From the NCBI GenBank assembly GCA_037013495.1, contig CM072810.1:76430449-76494448 (forward strand): DNA of 64,000 bases, read 5' to 3'. This document shows, piece after piece, positions 23,586-39,600 of the stretch (positions are counted from its first letter, which is position 1; the number at the start of each line of letters is the position of its first letter). The notes under the pieces are model-generated. The model had not been told where the DNA came from. It made no database searches and saw nothing but the letters and a program-made list of their open reading frames with translations. Made by a program: the position numbers and the translations under genes. This DNA comes from Hippophae tibetana. Its lineage: Eukaryota; Streptophyta; Magnoliopsida; Rosales; Elaeagnaceae.

Positions 23586-26500
23586 TTAAGGTTGCATTAG
23601 GTTTTGGGTTTTGTTCCGTATAATAGAAAACAGTAGCCTTATGATGGAGGAAGATTTGATAACTTTAGTGAAAATACTTTTTAGAAATATTGTTGCTTTT
23701 ATTCCTGTGTTTCTTGATTGAATGCTCCAATTCGACATATCAAAAGGAGTGATCATCTTGTTTGGCATTACAAGGTTGGGGTATTATGGACTTGTTGATG
23801 TTGTTTTCCTCTGTGTATTTCGTTTCGTATTTATTTTTGAAACCATAGTCTCTTCTTCTTGATATTTATTTCTATGTTCAATCAATCTTTGTTCTTCATA
23901 AATAAAAGAGTAGGAAAAAGAAGATGGGTTATACTCTTCACAATATTATAAAAAGAAAATTTGAGAAATAAGAGTTCCAACTTTAAACGGCCATAACTTT
24001 TGACTCGTATACCGAAATTACGATTATAATATATCAAGTTAGAGCTTGTAACGATTCCTATAATCTCACCAATGTGGCAGAAGAACTTCATTTTTTGAAC
24101 AAAAATTCTCCCTTTAAATCACCTACCGAGGTCTTAATGTTTTTGTTCCATATAGACCCTTTTGTTTTTCTTTGGATTTTTTCAATGCAACTATTACGAA
24201 TATAGAGGTGCCGACAAAAAGTGTGTTTAAAAATATTCTAAATATTTTCAATATCTAATAATTATTCTCATGACAATACAAATATACTCATTACGCTTCA
24301 CAATTTATTTTTTGGAACATAAAATTGAAAGATTAATTTTCGAAGCCATTTATGTATAGCGATTTTCTTTTTTAGTGAATTGTTAAATTTAATGTATTAT
24401 TTTTATGATTTTTTCGTCACGGATGGATTATGCACATTACACAACTAAAGAGCCATATTAAGGTTGCATTAGGTTTAGGGTTTTGTTCCGTATAATAGAA
24501 AATAGTAGCCTTATGATGGAGGAAGATTTGATAACTTTAGTGAAATTACTTTTTAGAAATATTCTTGCTTTTATTCCTGTGGTTCTTGATCGAATGCTCC
24601 AATTCGACATATCAAAAGGAGTGATCATCTTTTTTGGCATCACAAGTTTGGGGTATTATGGACTTGTTGATGTTGTTTTCATCTGTGTATTTCGTTTCGT
24701 ATTTATTTTTGAAACCATAGTCTCTTCTTCTTGATCTTTATTTCTATGTTCAATCAATCTTTTTTCTTCATAAATAAAAGAGTAGGAAAAAGAAGATGGG
24801 TTATACTCTGCACAATATTAAAAAAAGAAAGTTTGAGAAATAAGAGTTCCAACTTTAAACGGCCATAACTTTTGACTCGTATACCGAAATTACGATTATA
24901 ATATATCAAGTTAGAGCTTGTAACGATTCCTATAATCTCACCAATGTGGCAGAAGAACTTCATTTTTTGAACAAAAATTCTCCTTTTACATCACCTACCG
25001 AGGTCTTAATGTTTTTGTTCCATATAGACGCTTTTGTTTTTCTTTGGATTTTTTTCAATGCAACAATTACGAATATTGAGGTGCCGACGAAAAGTGTGTT
25101 TAAAAATATTCTAAATATTTTCAATATCTCATAATTATTCTCATGACACTACAAATATACTAATTACGCTTCACAATTATTTTTTTGGAAAATAAAATTG
25201 AAAGATTAATTTTCGAAGCCATTTATGTATAGCTATTTTCTTTTTTAGTAAATTGTTAAATTTAATGTATTATTTTTATTATTTTTTTCTTCACGGATGG
25301 ATTAAGCACATTACACAACTAAATATCCATATTAAGGTTGCATTAGGTTTAGGGTTTTGTTCCGTATAATAGAAAACAGTAGCCTTATGATGGAGGAAGA
25401 TTTGATAACTTTAGTGAAAATACTTTTTAGAAATATTCTTGCTTTTATTCCTTTGGTTCTTGATTGAATGCTCCAACTCGACATATCAAAAGGAGTGATC
25501 ATCTTTTTTGGCATCACAAGTTTGGGGTATTATGGACTTGTTGATGTTGTTTTCATCTGTGTATTTCGTTTCGTATATATTTTTGAAACCATACTCCCTT
25601 CTTCTTGATCTTTATTTCTATGTTCAATATATCTTTGTTCTTTATAAATAAAAGAGTAGGAAAAAGAAGATGGGTTATACTCTTCACAGTATTAAAAAAA
25701 GAAAATTTGAGAAATAAGAGTTCCAATTTAAACGGCCATAACTTTTGACTCGTTTATCGGAATTAGTATTATAATATATCAAGCTAGAGCTTGTAACGAT
25801 TCCTATAATCTCAGCTATGTGGCAGAAGAACGTCATTTTTTGAACAAAAATTCTCATTTTACATCACCTACCGAGGTCTTAATGTTTTTGTTCCATATAG
25901 ACCCTTTTGTTTTTCTTTGGATTTTTTTCAATGTAACTATTACGAATATAGAGGTGCCGACGAAAAGTGTGTTTGAAAATATTCTAAATATTTTCAATAT
26001 CTAATAATTATTCTCATGACAATACAAATATACTCATTACGCTTCACAATTTATTTTTTGGAACATAAAATTGAAATATTAATGTTTGAAGCCATTTTTG
26101 TATATCGATTTTCTTTTTTAGGGAATTGTTAAATTTAATGTATTATTTTTATGCTTTTTTTCTTCACGGATTGATTATGCACATTACACAACTAAATAGC
26201 CATATTAAGGTTGCATTAGGTTTTGGGTTTTGTTCCGTATAATAGAAAACAGTAGCCTTATGATGGAGGAAGATTTGATAACTTTAGTGAAAATACTTTT
26301 TAGAAATATTGTTGCTTTTATTCCTGTGTTTCTTGATTGAATGCTCCAATTCGACATATCAAAAGGAGTGATCATCTTGTTTGGCATTACAAGGTTGGGG
26401 TATTATGGACTTGTTGATGTTGTTTTCCTCTGTGTATTTCGTTTCGTATTTATTTTTGAAACCATAGTCTCTTCTTCTTGATATTTATTTCTATGTTCAA

Positions 26501-27951
26501 TCAATCTTTGTTCTTCATAAATAAAAGAGTAGGAAAAAGAAGATGGGTTATACTCTTCACAATATTATAAAAAGAAAATTTGAGAAATAAGAGTTCCAAC
26601 TTTAAACGGCCATAACTTTTGACTCGTATACCGAAATTACGATTATAATATATCAAGTTAGAGCTTGTAACGATTCCTATAATCTCACCAATGTGGCAGA
26701 CGAACTTCATTTTTTGAACAAAAATTCTCCCTTTACATCACCTACCGAGGTCTTAATGTTTTTGTTCCATATAGACCCTTTTGTTTTTCTTTGGATTTTT
26801 TTCAATGCAACTATTACGAATATAGAGGTGCCGACAAAAAGTGTGTTTAAAAATATTCTAAATATTTTCAATATCTCATAATTATTCTCATGACACTACA
26901 AATATACTAATTACGCTTCACAATTATTTTTTTGGAAAATAAAATTGAAAGATTAATTTTCGAAGCCATTTATGTATAGCGATTTTCTTTTTTAGTAAAT
27001 TGTTAAATTTAATGTATTATTTTTATTATTTTTTTCTTCACGGATGGATTAAGCACATTACACAACTAAATATCCATATTAAGGTTGCATTAGGTTTAGG
27101 GTTTTGTTCCGTATAATAGAAAACAGTAGCCTTATGATGGAGGAAGATTTGATAACTTTAGTGAAAATACTTTTTAGAAATATTCTTGCTTTTATTCCTT
27201 TGGTTCTTGATTGAATGCTCCAACTCGACATATCAAAAGGAGTGATCATCTTTTTTGGCATCACAAGTTTGGGGTATTATGGACTTGTTGATGTTGTTTT
27301 CATCTGTGTATTTCGTTTCGTATATATTTTTGAAACCATACTCCCTTCTTCTTGATCTTTATTTCTATGTTCAATATATCTTTGTTCTTTATAAATAAAA
27401 GAGTAGGAAAAAGAAGATGGGTTATACTCTTCACAGTATTAAAAAAAGAAAATTTGAGAAATAAGAGTTCCAATTTAAACGGCCATAACTTTTGACTCGT
27501 TTATCGGAATTAGTATTATAATATATCAAGCTAGAGCTTGTAACGATTCCTATAATCTCAGCTATGTGGCAGAAGAACGTCATTTTTTGAACAAAAATTC
27601 TCATTTTACATCACCTACCGAGGTCTTAATGTTTTTGTTCCATATAGACCCTTTTGTTTTTCTTTGGATTTTTTTCAATGTAACTATTACGAATATAGAG
27701 GTGCCGACGAAAAGTGTGTTTGAAAATATTCTAAATATTTTCAATATCTAATAATTATTCTCATGACAATACAAATATACTCATTACGCTTCACAATTTA
27801 TTTTTTGGAACATAAAATTGAAATATTAATGTTTGAAGCCATTTTTGTATATCTATTTTCTTTTTTAGGGAATTGTTAAATTTAATGTATTATTTTTATG
27901 CTTTTTTTCTTCACGGATTGATTATGCACATTACACAACTAAATAGCCATA
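23586..27951 (+). repeat. Five-monomer block of 4,366 bp, with an internal dimer repeat
   Basis: Anchors are at 23586, 24458, 25332, 26205 and 27079. The block start is repeated at 27952 (offset 4,366). Shared private markers include CCCTTTAAATCACC (about 24109 and 28475) and a T-run one base shorter in GGATTTTTTCAATGC (about 24175 and 28541). Within the block the dimer beginning 25332 is repeated at 27079 (offset 1,747), shown by CAATATATCTTTGTTC at about 25624 and 27371. Confidence 0.82.
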
Positions 27952-30900
27952 TTAAGGTTGCATTAGGTTTTGGCTTTTGTTCCGTATAATAGAAAACAGT
28001 AGCCTTATGATGGAGGAAGATTTGATAACTTTAGTGAAAATACTTTTTAGAAATATTGTTGCTTTTATTCCTGTGTTTCTTGATTGAATGCTCCAATTCG
28101 ACATATCAAAAGGAGTGATCATCTTGTTTGGCATTACAAGGTTGGGGTATTATGGACTTGTTGATGTTGTTTTCCTCTGTGTATTTCGTTTCGTATTTAT
28201 TTTTGAAACCATAGTCTCTTCTTCTTGATATTTATTTCTATGTTCAATCAATCTTTGTTCTTCATAAATAAAAGAGTAGGAAAAAGAAGATGGGTTATAC
28301 TCTTCACAATATTATAAAAAGAAAATTTGAGAAATAAGAGTTCCAACTTTAAACGGCCATAACTTTTGACTCGTATACCGAAATTACGATTATAATATAT
28401 CAAGTTAGAGCTTGTAACGATTCCTATAATCTCACCAATGTGGCAGAAGAACTTCATTTTTTGAACAAAAATTCTCCCTTTAAATCACCTACCGAGGTCT
28501 TAATGTTTTTGTTCCATATAGACCCTTTTGTTTTTCTTTGGATTTTTTCAATGCAACTATTACGAATATAGAGGTGCCGACAAAAAGTGTGTTTAAAAAT
28601 ATTCTAAATATTTTCAATATCTAATAATTATTCTCATGACAATACAAATATACTCATTACGCTTCACAATTAATTTTTTGGAACATAAAATTGAAAGATT
28701 AATTTTCGAAGCCATTTATGTATAGCGATTTTCTTTTTTAGTGAATTGTTAAATTTAATGTATTATTTTTATGATTTTTTCGTCACGGATGCATTATGCA
28801 CATTACACAACTAAAGAGCCATATTAAGGTTGCATTAGGTTTAGGGTTTTGTTCCATATAATAGAAAACAGTAGCCTTATGATGGAGGAAGATTTGATAA
28901 CTTTAGTGAAATTACTTTTTAGAAATATTCTTGCTTTTATTCCTGTGGTTCTTGATCGAATGCTCCAATTCGACATATCAAAAGGAGTGGTCATCTTTTT
29001 TGGCATCACAAGGTTGGGGTATTATGGACTTGTTGATGTTGTTTTCATCTGTGTATTTCGTTTCGTATTTATTTTTGAAACCATAGTCTCTTCTTCTTGA
29101 TCTTTATTTCTATGTTCAATCAATCTTTTTTCTTCATAAATAAAAGAGTAGGAAAAAGAAGATGGGTTATACTCTGCACAATATTAAAAAAAGAAAGTTT
29201 GAGAAATAAGAGTTCCAACTTTAAACGGCCATAACTTTTGACTCGTATACCGAAATTACGATTATAATATATCAAGTTAGAGCTTGTAACGATTCCTATA
29301 ATCTCAATAATGTGGCAGAAGAACTTCATTTTTTGAACAAAAATTCTCCTTTTACATCACCTACCGAGGTCTTAATGTTTTTGTTCCATATAGACGCTTT
29401 TGTTTTTCTTTGGATTTTTTTCAATGCAACAATTACGAATATTGAGGTGCCGACGAAAAGTGTGTTTAAAAATATTCTAAATATTTTCAATATCTCATAA
29501 TTATTCTCATGACAATACAAATATACTAATTACGCTTCACAATTATTTTTTTGGAAAATAAAATTGAAAGATTAATTTTCGAAGCCATTTATGTATAGCT
29601 ATTTTCTTTTTTAGTAAATTGTTAAATTTAATGTATTATTTTTATTATTTTTTTCTTCACGGATGGATTAAGCACATTACACAACTAAATAGCCATATTA
29701 AGGTTGCATTAGGTTTAGGGTTTTGTTCCGTATAATAGAAAACAGTAGCCTTATGATGGAGGAAGATTTGATAACTTTAGTGAAAATACTTTTTAGAAAT
29801 ATTCTTGCTTTTATTCCTTTGGTTCTTGATTGAATGCTCCAACTCGACATATCAAAAGGAGTGATCATCTTTTTTGGCATCACAAGTTTGGGGTATTATG
29901 GACTTGTTGATGTTGTTTTCATCTCTGTATTTCGTTTCATATATATTTTTGAAACCATACTCCCTTCTTCTTGATATTTATTTCTATGTTTAATCAATCT
30001 TTGTTCTTCATGAATAAAAGAGTAGGAAAAAGAAGATGGGTTATACTCTTCACAGTATTAAAAAAAGAAAATTTGAGAAATAAGAGTTCCAATTTAAACG
30101 GCCATAACTTTTGACTCGTTTATCGGAATTAGTATAATAATATATCAAGCTAGAGCTTGTAACGATTCCTATAATCTCAGCTATGTGGAAGAAGAACCTC
30201 ATTTTTTGAACAAAAATTCTCATTTTACATCACCTACCGAGGTCTTAATGTTTTTGTTCCATATAGACCCTTTTGTTTTTCTTTGGATTTTTTTCAATGT
30301 AACTATTACGAATATAGAGGTGCCGACAAAAAGTGTGTTTAAAAATATTCTAAATATTTTCAATATCTAATAATTATTCTCATGACAATACAAATATACT
30401 CATTACGCTTCACAATTTATTTTTTGGAACATAAAATTGAAAGATTAATTTTCGAAGCCATTTATGTATAGCGATTTTCTTTTTTAGTGAATTTTTATAT
30501 TTAACGTATTATTTTTATGCTTTTTTTCTTCACGGATGGATTATGCACATTACACAACTAAATAGCCATATTAAGGTTGCATTTGGTTTAGGGTTTTTTT
30601 TCCGTATAATAGAAAACAGTAACCTTATGATGGAGGAAGATTTGATAACTTTAGTGAAATTACTTTTTAGAAATATTGTTGCTTTTATTCCTGTGGTTCT
30701 TGATTGAATGCTCATATTCGACATATCAAAAGGAGTGATCATCTTTTTTGGCATTACAAGGTTGGGGTATTATGGCTTTGTTGATGTTGTTTTCCTCTGT
30801 GTAATTCGTTTAGTATTTATTTTTGAAACCATAGTCTCCTCTTCTTGATCTTTATTTCTATGTTCAATCAATCTTTGTTCTTCATGAATAAAAGAGTAGG

Positions 30901-32319
30901 AAAAAGAAGATAGGTTATACTCTTCACAGTATTAAAAAAAGAAAATTTGAGAAATAAGAGTTCCAACTTTAAACGGCCATAACTTTTGACTCGTATACCG
31001 AAATTACGATTATAATATATCAAGTTAGAGCTTGTAACGATTCCTATAATCTCACCAATGTGGCAGAAGAACTTCATTTTTTGAACAAAAATTCTCCCTT
31101 TCCATCACCTACCGAGGTCTTAATGTTTTTGTTCCATATAGACCCTTTTGTTTTTCTTTGGATTTTTTTCAATGCAACTATTAAGAATATAGAGGTGCCG
31201 ACGAAAAGTGTGTTTAAAAATATTCTAAATATTTTCAATATCTAATAATTATTCTCATGACAATACAAATATACTCATTACGATTCACAATTTATTTTTT
31301 GGAACATAAAATTGAAAGATTAATTTTCGAAGCCATTTATGTATTGCGATTTTCTTTTTTAGTGAATTGTTAAATTTAATGTATTATTTTTATGATTGTT
31401 TTCGTCACGGATGGATTATGCACATTACACAACTAAAGAGCCATATTAAGGTTGCATTAGGTTTAGGGTTTTGTTCCGTATAATAGAAAACAGTAGCCTT
31501 ATGATGGAGGAAGATTTGATAACTTTAGTGAAATCACTTTTTAGAAATATTCTTGCTTTTATTCCTGTGGTTCTTGATCGAATGCTCCAATTCGACATAT
31601 CAAAAGGAGTGATCATCTTTTTTGGCATCACAAGTTTGGGGTATTATGGACTTGTTGATGTTGTTTTCATCTGTGTATTTCGTTTGATATTTATTTTTGA
31701 AACCATAGTCTCTTCTTCTTGATTTTTATTTCTATGTTCAATCAATCTTTGTTCTTCATAAATAAAAGAGTAGGAAAAAGAAGATGGGTTATACTCTACA
31801 CAATATTAAAAAAAGAAAATTTGAGAAATAAGAGTTCCAACTTTAAACGGCCATAACTTTTTACTCGTATACCGAAATTACTATTATAATATATCAAGTT
31901 AGAGCTTGTAACGATTCCTATAATCTCAGCTATGTGGCAAAAGAAACTCATTTTTTGAACAAAAATTCTCCTTTTACATCACCTACCGAGGTCTTAATGT
32001 TTTTGTTCCATATAGACGCTTTTGTTTTTCTTTGGATTTTTTTCAATGCAACAATTACAAATATTGAGGTGCCGAAGAAAAGTGTGTTTAAAAATATTCT
32101 AAATATTTTCAATATCTCATAATTATTCTCATGACAATACAAATATACTAATTACGTTTCACATTTATTTTTTTGGAACATAAAATTGAAAGATTAATTT
32201 TCGAAGCCATTTATGTATAGCTATTTTCTTTTTTAGTGAATTGTTCAATTTAATGTATTATTTTTATTCTTTTTTTCTTCACGGATGGATTAAGCACATT
32301 ACACAACTAAATAGCCATA
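27952..32319 (+). repeat. Five-monomer block, partial repeat of the preceding one
   Basis: Anchors are at 27952, 28824, 29698, 30571 and 31446. The first two to three monomers follow 23586-25332 at 4,366 bp. The 30571 copy instead belongs to the GCATTTGGTTTAGGG class seen at 4683, 9050 and 12544, and the 31446 copy belongs to the class with CGA in place of TGA at about 31578. The block therefore joins monomer classes that are far apart further left. Confidence 0.8.
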
Positions 32320-35300
32320 TTAAGGTTGCATTAGGTTTTGGGTTTTGTTCCATATAATAGAAAACAGTAGCCTTATGATGGAGGAAGATTTGATAACTTT
32401 AGTGAAAATACTTTTTAGAAATATTGTTGCTTTTATTCCTGTGGTTCTTGATTGAATGCTCGAATTCAACATATGAAAAGGAGTGATCATATTTTTTGGC
32501 ATCACAAGTTTGGGGTATTATGGACTTGTTGATGTTGTTTTCCTCTGTGTATTTCGTTTCGTATTTATTTTTGAAACCATAGTCCCTTCTTCTTGATATT
32601 TATTTCTATGTTCAATCAATCTTTGTTCTTCATGAATAAAAGAGTAGGAAAAAGAAGATGGGTTATACTCTTCACAGTATTAAAAAAAGAAAATTTGAGA
32701 AATAAGAGTTCCAACTTTAAACGGCCATAACTTTTGACTCGTTTATCGGAATTAGTATTATAATATATCAAGTTAGAGCTTGTAACGATTCCTATAATCT
32801 CAGCTATGTGGCAGAAGAACCTCATTTTTTGAACAAAAATTCCCCTTTTACATCACCTACCGAGGACTTAATGTTTTTGTTCCATATAGACCCTTTTGGT
32901 TTGCTCTTAATTTTTTTCAATGTAACTATTACGAATATAGAGGTGCCGACAAAAAGTGTGTTTAAAAATATTCTAAATATTTTCAATATCTAATAATTAT
33001 TCTCATGATAATACAAATATACTCATTACGGTTCACAATTTATTTTTTGGAACATAAATATGAAAGATTAATTTTCGAAGCCATTTATGTATTGCGATTT
33101 TCTTTTTTAGGGAATTGTTAAATTTAATGTATTATTTTTATGCTTTTTTTCGTCACGGATGGATTATGCACATTACACAACTAAATAGCCATATTAAGGT
33201 TGCATTAGGTTTAGGGTTTTGTTCCGTATAATAGAAAACAGTAGCCTTATGATGGAGGAAGATTTGATAACTTTAGTGAAATTACTTTTTAGAAATATTC
33301 TTGCTTTTATTCCTGTGGTTCTTGATTGAACGCTCCAATTCGACATATCAAAAGGAGTGATCATCTTTTTTGGCATCACAAGTTTGGGGTATTATGGACT
33401 TGTTGATGTTGTTTTCATCTGTGTATTTCGTTTCATATTTATTTTTGAAACCATAGTCTCTTCTTCTTGATCTTTATTTCTATGTTCAATCAATCTTTGT
33501 TCTTCATAAATAAAAGAGTAGGAAAAAGAAGATGGGTTATACTCTGCACAATATTAAAAAAAGAAAGTTTGAGAAATAAGAGTTCCAACTTTAAACGGCC
33601 ATAACTTTTGACTCGTATACCGAATTTACTTTTATAATATATCAACTTAGAGCTTCTAACGATTCCTATAATCTCAGCTATGTGGCAGAAGAACCTCATT
33701 TTTTGAACAAAAATTCTCCTTTTACATCACGTACCGAGGTCTTAATGTTTTTGTTCCATATAGACGCTTTTGTTTTTCTTTGGAATTTTTTCAATGCAAC
33801 TATTAAGAATATTGATGTGCCGACGAAAAGTGTGTTTAAAAATATTCTAAATATTTTCAATATCTAATAATTATTCTCATGACAATACAAATATACTAAT
33901 TACGCTTCACAATTATTTTTTTGGAAAATAAAATTGAAAGATTAATTTTCGAAGCCATTTATGTATAGCTAATTTCTTTTTTAGTGAATTGTTAAATTTA
34001 ATGTATTATTTTTATTCTTTTTTTCTTCACGGATGGATTAAGCACATTACACAACTAAATAGCCATATTAAGGTTGCATTAGGTTTAGGGTTTTGTTCCG
34101 TATAATAGAAAACAGTAGCCTTATGATGGAGGAAGATTTGATAACTTTAGTGAAAATAATTTTTAGAAATATTGTTGCTTTTATTCCTGTGGTTCTTGAT
34201 TGAATGCTCCAATTCGACATATGAAAAGGAGTGATCATATTTTTTGGCATCACAAGTTTGGGGTATTATGGACTTGTTGATGTTGTTTTCCTCTGTGTAT
34301 TTCGTTTCGTATTTATTTTTGAAACCATAGTCCCTTCTTCTTGATATTTATTTCTATGTTCAATCAATCTTTGTGCTTCATGAATAAAAGAGTAGGAAAA
34401 AGAAGATGGGTTATACTCTTCACAGTATTAAAAAAAGAAAATTTGAGAAATAAGAGTTCCAACTTTAAACGGCCATAAATTTTGACTCGTATACCGAAAT
34501 TACGATTATAATATATCAAGTTAGAGCTTGTAACGATTCCTATAATCTCACCAATGTGGCAGAAGAACTTCATTTTTTGAACAAAAATTCTCCCTTTACA
34601 TCACCTACCGAGGTCTTAATGTTTTTGTTCCATATAGACCCTTTTGTTTTTCTTTGGATTTTTTTCAATGCAACTATTAAGAATATAGAGGTGCCGACGA
34701 AAAGTGTGTTTAAAAATATTCTAAATATTTTCAATATCTATTAATAATTCTCATGATAATACAAATATACTCATTACGCTTCACAATTTATTTTTTGGAA
34801 CATTAAATTGAAAGATTAATTTTCGAAGCCATTTATGTATTGCGATTTTCTTTTTTAGGGAATTGTTAAATTTAATGTATTATTTTTATGCTTTTTTCCA
34901 TCACGGATGGATTATGCACATTACACAACTAAAGAGCCATATTAAGGTTGCATTAGGTTTAGGGTTTTGTTCCGTATAATAGAAAACAGTAGCCTTATGA
35001 TGGAGGAAGATTTGATAACTTTAGTGAAATTACTTTTTAGAAATATTCTTGCTTTTATTCCTGTGGTTCTTGATCGAATGCTCAAATTCGACATATCAAA
35101 AGGAGTGATCATCTTTTTTGGCATCAAAAGGTTGGGGTATTATGGACATGTTGATGTTGTTTTCATCTGTGTATTTCGTTTCATATTTATTTTTGAAACC
35201 ATAGTCTCTTCTTCTTGAGCTTTATTTCTATGTTCAATCCATCTTTGTTCTTCATAAATAAAAGAGTAGGAAAAAGAAGATGGGTTATACTCTGCACAAT

Positions 35301-36689
35301 ATTAAAAAAAGAAAATTTGAGAAATAAGAGTTCCAACTTTAAACGGCCATAACTTTTGACTCGTATATCGAAATTACTATTATAATATATCAACCTAGAG
35401 CTTGTAACGATTCCTATAATCTCAGCTATGTGGCAGAAGAAACTCATTTTTTGAACAAAAATTCTCCCTTTACATCACCTACCGAGGTCTTAATGTTTTT
35501 GTTCCATATAGACCCTTTTGTTTTTCTTTGGATTTTTTTCAATGCAACTATTAAGAATATAGACGTGCCGACGAAAAGTGTGTTTAAAAATATTCTAAAT
35601 ATTTTCAATATCTAATAATTATTCTCATGAGAATACAAATATACTCATTACGCTTCACAATTTATTTTTTGGAACATAAAATTGAAAGAATAATTTTCGA
35701 AGCCATTTATGTATTGCGATTTTCTTTTTTAGGGAATTGTTAAATTTAATGTATTATTTTTATGCTTTTTTTCGTCACGGATGGATTATGCACATTACAC
35801 AACTAAAGAGCCATATTAAGGTTGCATTAGGTTTAGGGTTTTTTTCCGTATAATAGAAAACAGTAGCCGTATGATGGAGGAAGATTTGATAACTTTAGTG
35901 AAATTACTTTTTAGAAATATTCTTGCTTTTATTCCTGTGGTTCTTGATCGAATGCTCCAATTCGACATATCAAAAGGAGTGATCATCTTTTTTGGCATCA
36001 CAAGGTTGGGGTATTATGGACATGTTGATGTTGTTTTCATCTCTGTATTTCGTTTCATATTTATTTTTGAAACCATAGTCTCTTCTTCTTGAGCTTTATT
36101 TCTATGTTCAATCCATCTTTGTTCTTCATAAATAAAAGAGTAGGAAAAAGAAGATGGGTTATACTCTACACAATATTAAAAAAAGAAAATTTGAGAAATA
36201 AGAGTTCCAACTTTAAACGGCCATAACTTTTTACTCGTATACCGAAATTACTATTATAATATATCAAGTTAGAGCTTGTAACGATTCCTATAATCTCAGC
36301 TATGTGGCAGAAGAAACTCATTTTTTGAACAAAAATTCTCCTTTTACATCAGCTACCGAGGTCTTAATGTTTTTGTTCCATATAGACGCTTTTGTTTTTC
36401 TTTGGATTTTTTTCAATGCAACAATTACGAATATTGAGGTGCCGACGAAAAGTGTGTTTAAAAATATTCTAAATATTTTCAATATCTCATAATTATTCTC
36501 ATGACAATACAAATATACTAATTACGTTTCACAATTATTTTTTTGGAACATAAAATTGAAAGATTAATTTTCGAAGCCATTTATGTATAGCTATTTTCTT
36601 TTTTAGTGAATTGTTCAATTTAATGTATTATTTTTATTCTTTTTTTCTTCACGGATGGATTAAGCACATTACACAACTAAATAGCCATA
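32320..36689 (+). repeat. Five-monomer block of 4,370 bp, first copy
   Basis: Anchors are at 32320, 33194, 34068, 34942 and 35816, all 874 bp apart. The opening monomer (GGTTTTGGG, TTCCATATAATAG, ACATATGAAAAGGAG) returns at 36690 and 38438. The segment around 35187-35615 (GAGCTTTATTTC, AATCCATCTTTG, AATATAGACGTGCC) returns at 39557-39985, again at an offset of 4,370 bp. Confidence 0.8.
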
Positions 36690-39600
36690 TTAAGGTTGCA
36701 TTAGGTTTTGGGTTTTGTTCCATATAATAGAAAACAGTAGCCTTATGATGGAGGAAGATTTGATAACTTTAGTGAAAATACTTTTTAGAAATATTGTTGC
36801 TTTTATTCCTGTGGTTCTTGATTGAATGCTCCAATTGAACATATGAAAAGGAGTGATCATATTTTTTGGCATCACAAGTTTGGGGTATTATGGACTTGTT
36901 GATGTTGTTTTCCTCTGTGTATTTCGTTTCGTATTTATTTTTGAAACCATAGTCCCTTCTTCTTGATATTTATTTCTATGTTCAATCAATCTTTGTTCTT
37001 CATGAATAAAAGAGTAGGAAAAAGAAGATGGGTTATACTCTTCACAGTATTAAAAAAAGAAAATTTGAGAAATAAGAGTTCCAACTTTAAACGGCCATAA
37101 CTTTTGACTCGTTTATCGGAATTAGTATTATAATATATCAAGTTAGAGCTTGTAACGATTCCTATAATCTCAGCTATGTGGCAGAAGAACCTCATTTTTT
37201 GAACAAAAATTCCCCTTTTACATCACCTACCGAGGTCTTAATGTTTTTGTTCCATATAGACCCTTTTGGTTTGCTCTTAATTTTTTTCAATGTAACTATT
37301 ACGAATATAGAGGTGCCGACTAAAAGTGTGTTTAAAAATATTCTAAATATTTTCAATATCTAATAATTATTCTCATGACAATACAAATATACTCATTACG
37401 GTTCACAATTTATTTTTTGGAACATAAATATGAAAGATTAATTTTCGAAGCCATTTATGTATTGCGATTTTCTTTTTTAGGGAATTGTTAAATTTAATGT
37501 ATTATTTTTATGCTTTTTTTCGTCACAGATGGATTATGCACATTACACAACTAAATAGCCATATTAAGGTTGCATTAGGTTTAGGGTTTTGTTCCATATA
37601 ATAGAAAACAGTAGCCTTATGATGGAGGAAGATTTGATAACTTTAGTGAAATTACTTTTTAGAAATATTCTTGCTTTTATTCCTGTGGTTCTTGATCGAA
37701 TGCTCCAATTCGACATATCAAAAGGAGTGATCATCTTTTTTGGCATCACAAGGTTGGGGTATTATGGACATGTTGATGTTGTTTTCATCTCTGTATTTCG
37801 TTTCATATTTATTTTTGAAACCATAGTCTCTTCTTCTTGAGCTTTATTTCTATGTTCAATCCATCTTTGTTCTTCATAAATAAAAGAGTAGGAAAAAGAA
37901 GATGGGTTATACTCTACACAATATTAAAAAAAGAAAATTTGAGAAATAAGAGTTCCAACTTTAAACGGCCATAACTTTTTACTCGTATACCGAAATTACT
38001 ATTATAATATATCAAGTTAGAGCTTGTAACGATTCCTATAATCTCAGCTATGTGGCAGAAGAAACTCATTTTTTGAACAAAAATTCTCCTTTTACATCAC
38101 CTACCGAGGTCTTAATGTTTTTGTTCCATATAGACGCTTTTGTTTTTCTTTGGATTTTTTTCAATGCAACAATTACGAATATTGAGGTGCCGACGAAAAG
38201 TGTGTTTAAAAATATTCTAAATATTTTCAATATCTCATAATTATTCTCATGACAATACAAATATACTAATTACGTTTCACAATTATTTTTTTGGAACATA
38301 AAATTGAAAGATTAATTTTCGAAGCCATTTATGTATAGCTATTTTCTTTTTTAGTGAATTGTTCAATTTAATGTATTATTTTTATTCTTTTTTTCTTCAC
38401 GGATGGATTAAGCACATTACACAACTAAATAGCCATATTAAGGTTGCATTAGGTTTTGGGTTTTGTTCCATATAATAGAAAACAGTAGCCTTATGATGGA
38501 GGAAGATTTGATAACTTTAGTGAAAATACTTTTTAGAAATATTGTTGCTTTTATTCCTGTGGTTCTTGATTGAATGCTCCAATTGAACATATGAAAAGGA
38601 GTGATCATATTTTTTGGCATCACAAGTTTGGGGTATTATGGACTTGTTGATGTTGTTTTCCTCTGTGTATTTCGTTTCGTATTTATTTTTGAAACCATAG
38701 TCCCTTCTTCTTGATATTTATTTCTATGTTCAATCAATCTTTGTTCTTCATGAATAAAAGAGTAGGAAAAAGAAGATGGGTTATACTCTTCACAGTATTA
38801 AAAAAAGAAAATTTGAGAAATAAGAGTTCCAACTTTAAACGGCCATAACTTTTGACTCGTTTATCGGAATTAGTATTATAATATATCAAGTTAGAGCTTG
38901 TAACGATTCCTATAATCTCAGCTATGTGGCAGAAGAACCTCATTTTTTGAACAAAAATTCCCCTTTTACATCACCTACCGAGGTCTTAATGTTTTTGTTC
39001 CATATAGACCCTTTTGGTTTGCTCTTAATTTTTTTCAATGTAACTATTACGAATATAGAGGTGCCGACTAAAAGTGTGTTTAAAAATATTCTAAATATTT
39101 TCAATATCTAATAATTATTCTCATGACAATACAAATATACTCATTACGGTTCACAATTTATTTTTTGGAACATAAATATGAAAGATTAATTTTCGAAGCC
39201 ATTTATGTATTGCGATTTTCTTTTTTAGGGAATTGTTAAATTTAATGTATTATTTTTATGCTTTTTTTCGTCACAGATGGATTATGCACATTACACAACT
39301 AAATAGCCATATTAAGGTTGCATTAGGTTTAGGGTTTTGTTCCGTATAATAGAAAACAGTAGCCTTATGATGGAGGAAGATTTGATAACTTTTGTAAAAT
39401 TACTTTTTAGAAATATTCTTGCTTTTATTCCTGTGGTTCTTGATCGAATGCTCCAATTCGACATATCAAAAGAAGTGATCATCTTTTTTGGCATCACAAG
39501 GTTGGGGTATTATGGACATGTTGATGTTGTTTTCATCTCTGTATTTCGTTTCATATTTATTTTTGAAACCATAGTCTCTTCTTCTTGAGCTTTATTTCTA